Shown here: positions 1 to 6,033 of the stretch, piece by piece | Layout of the letters: each line of letters starts with the position of its first letter | Position numbering within the stretch: the stretch's first letter is position 1 | NCBI GenBank assembly: GCA_029865405.1 | Contig: JAOUGZ010000111.1 | Span: 1 to 7,800 of the forward strand | Source of the DNA: Betaproteobacteria bacterium | GTDB lineage: Bacteria > Pseudomonadota > Gammaproteobacteria > Burkholderiales > SG8-39 | DNA: 7,800 nucleotides | Reading direction: 5' to 3' | Program-made: the position numbers and the translations under genes | The notes under the pieces: model-generated | The model's database searches: none | The model's input: only the letters and a program-made list of their open reading frames with translations | What the model was told of the DNA's origin: nothing

Positions 1-3000
1 GGCGACGTTCTTCTTCAGCTCCTCTTCCTTGCGGTAGCGCACCTGGGTCGACACGTCGGGGCGCGTGACGGCGAGCGTGCCCGATTCGCCGCAGCAGCGC
101 TCGGCGAGCTGCACGGCGCTGCCGGTGAGCGCGCGCACGGTGTCGAGCGGCGCGCGCAGCTTCATCGGCGTGTGGCAGGGATCGTGGTACAGGTAGCGCT
201 GGCCCGCGACGCCCTCGAGCTTCACGCCTTTTTCCAGCAGGTACTCGTGGATGTCGATGAGGCGCGAGCCGGGAAAGATGCGGTCGAACTCGTACGACTG
301 CAGCTGGTCGAGGCAGGTGCCGCAGGACACGATCACGGTGCGGATGTCGAGATAGTTGAGCGTGTGGGCCAGCCGGTGAAGGAGGACCCGGTTGGCGGTG
401 ATGATCTTCTCGCCGCTCTCCGCCTGCCCGGCCGCGGTCTGCGGATAGCCGCAGCACAGGTATCCGGGCGGCAGCACGCACTGGGCGCCCACCTCGTAGA
501 GCATGGCCTGCGTGGCGAGCCCCACCTGGCTGAACAGGCGCTCCGAGCCGCAGCCCGGGAAGTAGAACACCGCGTCCGACTCCTCGTTCACCTTGGCGGG
601 ATCGCGCACGATCGGCACGACCCTCGCGTCCTCGATGCCGAGCAGCGCCCGCGCCGTTTTCTTCGGCAGATTGCCGGGCAGCGCCTTGTTGACGAAGTGC
701 ACCACCTGCGTGCGCAGCGGTGGGCGCCCGGTGGTGGCGGGCGGCCGCGCGGTCTGCGACCGCCCCAGCACTCGCAGCAGGCGGTGCGCGGCGCGCTGCA
801 GCGCGGTGCCCAGGCGCACCAGGAGCGAGCGCGCCAGGCGGATGGCGCGCGGGTCGGTGGCGGTGAGAAAGAACATCGCCGCGCGCGCGCCCGGGCCGAG
901 GCGCGCCTTGCCGGCGCGGCGCAGCAGGTTGCGCATGGCGATCGACACGTCGCCGAAGTCGATGTCCACCGGGCAGGGGCTCGCGCACTTGTGGCACACC
1001 GTGCAGTGGTCGGCGACGTCGGCGAACGCGTCGTAGTGCGCCCGCGCCACGCCGCGGCGCGTCTGCTCTTCGTACAGGATGGCTTCGACGAGAAGGGAAG
1101 TGGCGAGGATCTTGTCGCGCGGCGAGTACAGCAGGTTGGCGCGCGGCACATGCGTCGCGCATACGGGCTTGCACTTGCCGCAGCGCAGGCAGTCCTTGAT
1201 GGCGCGCGTCACGCTGCCCAGGTCGGTCGCCTCCAGGATCAGCGACTCGGCGCCGATCAGCGAGAAGCTCGGCGTGTAGGCGTTGTCCAGCCCGCCGCCG
1301 GCGAGGAGCTTGCCGGCATTGAAGCGCCCCTCCGGATCGACGCCGTCCTTGTAGGCCTTGAACGCCGCCCGCTCCTCGGGCTCGAGGTACTCCAGCTTGG
1401 TGATGCCGATGCCGTGCTCGCCCGAGATCACCCCGCCCAGGGACTTCGCCAGGCGCATCAGACGCGTCACCACCTGCGTCGCCCGCTGCAGCATCGCATA
1501 GTCGTCGGAATTCACCGGGATGTTGCTGTGCACGTTGCCGTCGCCGGCATGCATGTGCAGTGCCACGAACACGCGTCCGCGCAGCACGCGCCGGTGCACC
1601 GCGTCCGCCCCCTCGAGGATCTTCGCGTACGGCGGGCCGGCGAAGATGCGCTGCAGCTCGGCGCGCACCTCGGCTTTCCACGACAGGCGCTCGGTGCGCG
1701 ACTGCAGCTTCTCGAACTCGACGTCGAGGCCGTTTTGCAGCCGCTGCCAGCGCACGCGCACCGCCTCGATGAGCTCCATGGCGCGCGGCACGCGATCGCC
1801 CAGAAGCTCGGGCCGGGGCAGCGCCTCCTCGCCCTGCACGAGCGGCAGCGCGCCCTGGAAGTACTCCTCCAGCGCGTCGAGGAGCGCGAGCTTGTTCTCG
1901 ATCGAGCACTCGATGTTGATGCGCTCGACGCCGTCGGCATAGTCCGCGAGCCGCTCCAGCGGAATGACCACGTCCTCGTTGATCTTGAAGGCGTTGGTGT
2001 GGCGCGCGATGGCCGCGGTGCGCGCGCGGTCCAGCCAGAAGCGCTTGCGCGCCTCGGGCGAAACGGCGACGAAGCCCTCGCCGTCGCGCGCGTTGGCGAT
2101 CCGCACCACCGACGAGGCCGCGCTCGCCACTTCGTCGACGTTGTCGCCCACCAGGTCGCCGATCAGCACCATGCGCGGGCGCTGGCCGCGGCGCGACTTG
2201 GCGCCGTAGCCCACTGCCTTCACGTAGCGCTCGTCGAGGTGCTCGAAACCGGCGAGCTGCACGCCGGCGAGGCGCGCGACATGATCGCGGATCTCGATGA
2301 TCGCCGGCACGGCCGCGGCCGCCGTGCCGAAAAATTCCAGGCAGACGGTGCGCGTATGGGCGGGCATCCGGTGCAGGATGAAGCGCGCGGCGACGATGAT
2401 GCCGTCGCAGCCCTCCTTCTGCACGCCGGGCAGCCCGCCGAGGAACTTGTCGGTGACGTCCTTGCCGAGGCCGCTCTTCCTGAAGGCGCGGCCGGGGAGC
2501 TCGATGGCGCGCTCGTCCATCAGCTTCTTGCCGTCGCGCGAGATGCGGCGCACGTGGAACGTGGCGCTGTCGGCATCCTGCAGCCGCCCCAGGTTGTGCT
2601 CGTAGCGCTCGACCTCGAGCCATTCGCCCTGCGGCGTCACCATCTTCCACCAGGCAAGGTTGTCGACGGCGGTGCCCCAGAGCACCGCTTTCTTGCCGCC
2701 CGCGTTCATGGCCACGTTGCCGCCGATGCAGGAGGCGTCGGCCGAGGTCGGATCGACCGCGAATACGAGCCCCGCCTCCTCGGCAGCGTCCATCACGCGC
2801 CGCGTCACCACGCCCGCCCCGGCGCGCACGGTGGCCACCTTGCGCGCCACGCCAGGCAGCTCCAGCCATTCCACGGCGCCCAGCGTGTCGAGCTTTTCGG
2901 TGTTGATGATCGCGGCGCGCGGCGTGAGCGGCACGGCGCCCCCGGTGTAGCCGGTGCCGCCGCCGCGCGGAATGATCGTGAGGCCGAGCGCGCCGAGCGC

Positions 3001-3540
3001 GCGCACCAGCATGAGCACCTCGTCTTCGCGGTCGGGCGAGACGACGACGAAGGGGTACTCCACGCGCCAGTCGGTGGCGTCGGTGACGTGCGAAACACGC
3101 GCGAAGGCGTCGAAGGCGATGTTGTCGCGGCGCGTCACGCGCCGCAGGCGCTTGAGCACCTTGGCGCGCAGCGCGCGCGTCTCGGCAAACGACGCGGCGA
3201 AGCGCTCGAGGGCCGCGCCCGAGAGCGCGAGCAGCTCGCCCACCTTCTCGTTGCCCGATCGCCGCGCCTCGATCTCGGCGAGCCGGCGCCGCATGCCCTC
3301 GAGCAGCTGGCGCCGCGCGCGGCGGCCCTCGATGAGGCCGTCCTCGAGGTACGGGTTGCGCTGGATGACCCACATCTCGCCCAGCACTTCGTAGAGCATG
3401 CGCGCCGAGCGCCCGGTGCGCCGCTCGGCGCGCAGTTCCGAGAGCAGCCGCCAGCCCTCGGCGCCGAGCAGCCGCAGCACGATCTCGCGGTCCGAGAACG
3501 AGGTGTAGTTGTACGGGATCTCGCGCAGGCGCGCCTGCAT
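1..3540 (-). CDS. Fused FAD-linked dehydrogenase / [4Fe-4S] oxidoreductase with N-terminal DUF3683 (3' end outside window)
   Basis: The frame is open from ATG at 3540 to the window edge, giving 1180 residues without the C-terminus. A short DUF3683-like N-terminus ([12 protein letters not shown] near residue 10) precedes a GlcD-type FAD-binding domain. That domain starts near residue 160 and has the [11 protein letters not shown] loop at 192-202 and a [12 protein letters not shown] segment near 270-285. The FAD-oxidase C-terminal domain has [10 protein letters not shown] at 662-671 and GEHGIG near 705-710. Two ferredoxin-type cluster motifs follow: C784/787/790/794 and C846/849/852/856 (ending CP). 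After an Arg/Leu-rich linker come two CCG-type modules, with C997, CC1029-1030, C1073/C1076 and C1122, CC1149-1150. This architecture resembles GlcD plus GlcF, or YdiJ, in one chain, so oxidation of a D-2-hydroxyacid with electrons passed to a quinone or other carrier is likely; the substrate is unknown. A GGGGG-rich Shine-Dalgarno lies a few bases before the ATG, one base after the upstream stop. No signal peptide or clear membrane span was seen, so it is probably cytoplasmic or peripheral. Confidence 0.93.
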   Translation of the reverse strand, partial: MQARLREIPYNYTSFSDREIVLRLLGAEGWRLLSELRAERRTGRSARMLYEVLGEMWVIQRNPYLEDGLIEGRRARRQLLEGMRRRLAEIEARRSGNEKVGELLALSGAALERFAASFAETRALRAKVLKRLRRVTRRDNIAFDAFARVSHVTDATDWRVEYPFVVVSPDREDEVLMLVRALGALGLTIIPRGGGTGYTGGAVPLTPRAAIINTEKLDTLGAVEWLELPGVARKVATVRAGAGVVTRRVMDAAEEAGLVFAVDPTSADASCIGGNVAMNAGGKKAVLWGTAVDNLAWWKMVTPQGEWLEVERYEHNLGRLQDADSATFHVRRISRDGKKLMDERAIELPGRAFRKSGLGKDVTDKFLGGLPGVQKEGCDGIIVAARFILHRMPAHTRTVCLEFFGTAAAAVPAIIEIRDHVARLAGVQLAGFEHLDERYVKAVGYGAKSRRGQRPRMVLIGDLVGDNVDEVASAASSVVRIANARDGEGFVAVSPEARKRFWLDRARTAAIARHTNAFKINEDVVIPLERLADYADGVERINIECSIENKLALLDALEEYFQGALPLVQGEEALPRPELLGDRVPRAMELIEAVRVRWQRLQNGLDVEFEKLQSRTERLSWKAEVRAELQRIFAGPPYAKILEGADAVHRRVLRGRVFVALHMHAGDGNVHSNIPVNSDDYAMLQRATQVVTRLMRLAKSLGGVISGEHGIGITKLEYLEPEERAAFKAYKDGVDPEGRFNAGKLLAGGGLDNAYTPSFSLIGAESLILEATDLGSVTRAIKDCLRCGKCKPVCATHVPRANLLYSPRDKILATSLLVEAILYEEQTRRGVARAHYDAFADVADHCTVCHKCASPCPVDIDFGDVSIAMRNLLRRAGKARLGPGARAAMFFLTATDPRAIRLARSLLVRLGTALQRAAHRLLRVLGRSQTARPPATTGRPPLRTQVVHFVNKALPGNLPKKTARALLGIEDARVVPIVRDPAKVNEESDAVFYFPGCGSERLFSQVGLATQAMLYEVGAQCVLPPGYLCCGYPQTAAGQAESGEKIITANRVLLHRLAHTLNYLDIRTVIVSCGTCLDQLQSYEFDRIFPGSRLIDIHEYLLEKGVKLEGVAGQRYLYHDPCHTPMKLRAPLDTVRALTGSAVQLAERCCGESGTLAVTRPDVSTQVRYRKEEELKKNVA

Positions 3541-3541
3541 G

Positions 3542-4327
3542 TCAGCCCCCGCCCGGCGCGCCGAATATGTCCCGATAGCTGGCGTACACGCTGCCCATCA
3601 TCACCGGCCAAACGAGGACCAGCATGAGCGGCGCCATTACTGCGAGCAGAAGGTTTGCGTTGGAACGCGCTTCGGCACCAACCAGCGCAAGCGCCAGGAT
3701 GAGCACCAGATTCGCGGTCACCAGCATGAGCAGTATCCCCACCGAAAGGTAGGCTGCAAATGCGCGCCAGTTCAGCAAGCAGGCGAAGAAGCTGTAGAAC
3801 AGCGACTTCAGGGGCGGCATGGCGTGCCACGCGACGAGCAGAGGGGAGAAGAACATCATCATGAAAGTCGGCACGTACAGTGCCATGGCCAGCAACACGC
3901 CGTTCCTTACCTCCGCCGGAATCGTCCTGGTTTCCCCCGCCGCGGGCGCAGCCGTGAACATGCCGAGCAGAATGCCATCATCTGCGAGCGACGATCCAAG
4001 AAGCGCCAGCGCAATGCCAATGACATATGCCCCTCCCAGGATCACAAGCTGGGGCACGCGTTCCCGAAAGCCCGCGAAGAGCATCGGTAGCTCCACCGGC
4101 TGACGCAACGCACGCGCGCGACTCGCGACCATGAAGCCCACCGTAAACGCAGGGTAGAGAATCAATCCGGACAGCGCGCCGACCACGGGAATGACGGACA
4201 GCACCATGGAGATGATCAGGTAGCCGAACGCCAGCGCGAACCATCCGACAGGCGCTGACATGAAGGTGCGCAAGCCCTCGAAGATCCAGCGCAGCCCTTG
4301 CATGGGCGAAACGACGCGCGCGTTCAC
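3542..4327 (-). CDS. BPSS1780-family integral membrane protein
   Basis: This encodes a 261-residue, strongly hydrophobic protein with about six predicted membrane segments, near residues 27-48, 50-68, 92-111, 143-166, 190-217 and 224-247. The N-terminal stretch ([16 protein letters not shown]) and the C-terminal [11 protein letters not shown] resemble the BPSS1780 family of betaproteobacterial membrane proteins, whose function is unknown to me. I chose the GTG at 4327 because its GTGA overlaps the thrB stop, which suggests coupled translation. An internal ATG at codon 9 is an alternative start. The stop (TGA, 3544-3542) is one base before the ATG of the FAD/Fe-S oxidoreductase. The gene is visibly less GC-rich than its neighbours (about 55-62% in sampled 60-base rows, against about 82% in a row of thrB). 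Part of that difference comes from hydrophobic and Met/Phe codons. A role in anchoring or serving the adjacent redox enzyme is possible but unproven. Confidence 0.85.
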   Translation of the reverse strand: MNARVVSPMQGLRWIFEGLRTFMSAPVGWFALAFGYLIISMVLSVIPVVGALSGLILYPAFTVGFMVASRARALRQPVELPMLFAGFRERVPQLVILGGAYVIGIALALLGSSLADDGILLGMFTAAPAAGETRTIPAEVRNGVLLAMALYVPTFMMMFFSPLLVAWHAMPPLKSLFYSFFACLLNWRAFAAYLSVGILLMLVTANLVLILALALVGAEARSNANLLLAVMAPLMLVLVWPVMMGSVYASYRDIFGAPGGG

Positions 4328-5280
4328 GGCACCGCCATCCAGGGTGGGGTCTCGGCGATGTGCCGCTCGAGGATCTCGCGAAAGTGCGCCGGGTCGTGCG
4401 CGTGCACCAGCTCACCGGGGCGCGGCAGGTGCAGGTCGTGCAGGCGCGACAGCCAGAAGCGCAGCGCCGCGGCGCGCAGCATCGCCGGCCAGGCCGCGCG
4501 CTCCCCGGCACCGAAGGGCCGCAGCGCGTGATAGGCGCCGAGAAACGCGTACACCCGCGCCGCGTCGAGGCGCCGTTCGCGTTGCGGGTCGGCGAGGCAC
4601 CAGTCGTTCGCGCACACCGCCACATCGTAGAGCAGGCAGTCGACGCCGGCGAAATAGAAATCGAACACCCCGGAGAGCCGCCGCCCGGTGAACAGGGCGT
4701 TGTCGCGGAACAGGTCCGCGTGCACGGGCCCGCGCGGCAGGTCGGGAAGGCGCTGCCCGGCCTGGAACGCCAGCTCGGCATCGAGGAGCGCTTTCTGCGC
4801 GGGATCGAGGAACGGCTCGAGCTCGCGCGCCGCCAGTCGCCACCAGCGCGGCCCGCGCGGGTTCTCGAGGTAGGCGCCATAGGAGCGCCCGGCAAGGTGC
4901 ATGCGCGCAAGGAGCGCGCCGAGCTCGGCGCACTCCGCGCCGCCCGGGCGCTCGATCGAGCGCCCGGGCAGGCGCGTGACGAGCGCGGCGGGCTTGCCGT
5001 TCAGCTCGCCGAGGAAGGCGTCATTCAGGTTGGCCACCGGCGCCGGACAGGGAATGCCGTGGCGCGCGAGGTGCGCCATGAAGCCCAGGTAGAACGGCAA
5101 CTCGGCCGCAGGCAGGCGCTCGAACAGCGTCAGCACGTATCGGCCCTGCGCCGTGGTGACGAAGTAGTTGGTGTTCTCGATGCCCGCCTTGATCGGCTCG
5201 AGCGCCTCGAGCGCGCCCACGGAGTAATTGCGCAGCCAGAGCGCGAGCTCGGACTGCGAGACAGGCGTATAGACCGACAA
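4324..5280 (-). CDS. thrB: Homoserine kinase (APH-like, ThrB)
   Basis: The 318-residue product is a cytoplasmic kinase that converts L-homoserine plus ATP to O-phospho-L-homoserine, the step before threonine synthase. It belongs to the aminoglycoside-phosphotransferase-like type rather than the GHMP-kinase type. Visible signatures are the N-terminal GIENTNYFV and GRYVLTLFE segments, the catalytic loop HADLFRDN (H187, D189, N194) and the metal-binding FDFYFAG (D207). The length is normal for this family. I chose the TTG at 5280 because the frame is closed by a TGA just upstream and because MSVYTPVSQSEL matches the usual ThrB beginning. No good Shine-Dalgarno is visible. The stop overlaps the next gene's GTG by four bases. 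The LOG gene ends 35 bp upstream. A 28-bp perfect palindrome lies in the codons for PGRSIERPG (4942-4969). Confidence 0.95.
   Translation of the reverse strand: MSVYTPVSQSELALWLRNYSVGALEALEPIKAGIENTNYFVTTAQGRYVLTLFERLPAAELPFYLGFMAHLARHGIPCPAPVANLNDAFLGELNGKPAALVTRLPGRSIERPGGAECAELGALLARMHLAGRSYGAYLENPRGPRWWRLAARELEPFLDPAQKALLDAELAFQAGQRLPDLPRGPVHADLFRDNALFTGRRLSGVFDFYFAGVDCLLYDVAVCANDWCLADPQRERRLDAARVYAFLGAYHALRPFGAGERAAWPAMLRAAALRFWLSRLHDLHLPRPGELVHAHDPAHFREILERHIAETPPWMAVP
4942..4969. repeat. Perfect 28-bp palindrome inside thrB
   Basis: Two 14-base arms, GCCCGGGCGCTCGA and its exact reverse complement, abut with no spacer. In RNA they would form a 12-bp GC-rich stem closed by a GATC loop. 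The bases encode PGRSIERPG of ThrB, around residues 105-113, so the peptide itself is nearly symmetric. It lies well inside the gene and is followed by no T-run on either strand, so it is not a typical intrinsic terminator. Confidence 0.9.
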
Positions 5281-5281
5281 G

Positions 5282-5302
5282 TCAGTTGCGGATCATGCGC
5301 AT
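5282..5302 (-). other. Seven-codon minicistron (MRMIRN-stop) just before thrB
   Basis: An ATG at 5302 opens six sense codons closed by TGA at 5284-5282. One base separates the TGA from the thrB TTG. The frame differs from thrB. It has no run of Thr or Ile codons, so it does not look like a classical thr attenuator leader. It could allow reinitiation onto a weak TTG start, or it may be a chance frame. Confidence 0.2.
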
Positions 5303-5309
5303 GTGCGCG

Positions 5310-5315
5310 ATTTTA
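5310..5315 (-). promoter_or_regulatory. Possible -10 box (TAAAAT) between LOG and thrB
   Basis: The 35-bp gap between the LOG stop (TAG, 5318-5316) and the thrB TTG contains TAAAAT directly after the stop, in an AT-rich patch unlike its surroundings. No recognisable -35 is seen at normal spacing. Transcription from it would begin near 5303, giving a leader of only about 20 nt. It could allow thrB to be expressed independently of LOG, or it could be chance. Confidence 0.25.
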
Positions 5316-6032
5316 CTAAAGGTTGAGCAGCACCTCGCGCTCCTGCGGCGAGGGCTCGAAGCCGCGTTTTTCGTAGTAGGAGAAGATCGCCTCGACCACC
5401 GCGCGCGGCTCGTCGATCACCTGCAGCAGCTCGGCGTCGTCGGCATCGATCATCGCCTCGCCCACCAGCCGCTCGCGGATCCACTCGAGCAGCCCGCGCC
5501 AGTACGGCGCGTGCATGAGGATGATCGGCATCTTGCGCGTCTTGCCGGTCTGCACCAGCGTCAGCGCCTCGAACAGCTCGTCGAGCGTGCCGTAGCCCCC
5601 GGGCAGGATGATGAAGGCGGTGGCGAACTTGACGAACATCACCTTGCGCGCGAAAAAGTGCTTGAAGCGCATGCTGATGTCCTGGAAGCGGTTCGCCTGC
5701 TGCTCGCGCGGCAGATCGATATTGAGGCCGATGGCGGGCGAGGGCCCGCCGAACGCTCCCTTGTTGGCTGCTTCCATCACGCCGGGACCGCCGCCCGAGA
5801 TCACGGCAAAGCCCGCGTCCGAGAGCAGGCGCGAGACTTCCTCGGCGAGACGGTAGTACGGCGTGCCCGGCGCGGCACGCGCGCTGCCGAACAGCGACAC
5901 CGCCGGACGGATGTGCGCGAGGCGCTCGGTCGCCTCGACGAACTCTGCCATAATGCCGAACACCCGCCACGCCTCGCGCGCGCTGATTTCCGGCGCGCGG
6001 ACCGCAGGCCTGGGCAGCTTGTCGTTGCTCAT
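5316..6032 (-). CDS. LOG-family / TIGR00730 Rossmann-fold protein (nucleotide 5'-monophosphate phosphoribohydrolase-like)
   Basis: The 238-residue product has a nucleotide-binding Rossmann fold. The family motifs are GGGPGVMEAANKGA (from about residue 80; M86) and PGGYGTLDE (P144-E152), with R129-K130 in FFARK in the position of the usual catalytic Arg. LOG proteins cleave cytokinin riboside monophosphates or related nucleoside monophosphates to free base and ribose 5-phosphate. The bacterial substrate cannot be read from the sequence. The ATG at 6032 keeps the ESW/EAWR-FGIMAEFVEATERL segment typical of this longer bacterial subgroup, so I prefer it to the internal ATG at codon 28. The nearest purine-rich tract, GGAG, is about 14 nt from the ATG, which is longer than ideal. 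The start lies one base from the divergent polA start. The gene may be cotranscribed with thrB downstream. Confidence 0.93.
   Translation of the reverse strand: MSNDKLPRPAVRAPEISAREAWRVFGIMAEFVEATERLAHIRPAVSLFGSARAAPGTPYYRLAEEVSRLLSDAGFAVISGGGPGVMEAANKGAFGGPSPAIGLNIDLPREQQANRFQDISMRFKHFFARKVMFVKFATAFIILPGGYGTLDELFEALTLVQTGKTRKMPIILMHAPYWRGLLEWIRERLVGEAMIDADDAELLQVIDEPRAVVEAIFSYYEKRGFEPSPQEREVLLNL
5946..5954 (+). promoter_or_regulatory. Candidate extended -10 promoter element for polA
   Basis: TGCCATAAT fits the extended -10 pattern TGnTATAAT with one mismatch. It lies about 80 bases before the polA GTG, inside the 5' coding part of the divergent LOG gene. No convincing -35 hexamer is found 16-18 bases upstream, as is common for extended -10 promoters. 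A start site near 5961 would give a leader of about 70 nt. Because the same bases encode a conserved Ile-Met-Ala of LOG, a chance match is possible. Confidence 0.42.
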
Positions 6033-6033
6033 C

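Noticed and set aside
2305..2325. Inverted repeat CACGGC...GCCGTG around CGGCCGCGGCCG
   Set aside because: It sits in GCC/GCG codons of an alanine run in the FAD domain, and such GC-only symmetry is common in this DNA.
172..3627. An 1151-codon plus-strand open frame opposite the FAD/Fe-S oxidoreductase
   Set aside because: It is aligned codon-for-codon with the sense gene. In that register an antisense stop needs a sense TTA, CTA or TCA codon, and these are nearly absent at this GC content. The translation is Arg/Ala/His-rich with no recognisable domain, whereas the minus strand encodes clear motifs.
5281..5315. Intrinsic terminator between LOG and thrB
   Set aside because: The 35-bp gap has no GC-rich hairpin followed by a T-run, so readthrough from LOG into thrB is at least possible.
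4360..5319. A 319-codon plus-strand open frame opposite thrB
   Set aside because: It has the same codon-aligned antisense geometry and no family motif; the minus strand is an unmistakable homoserine kinase.
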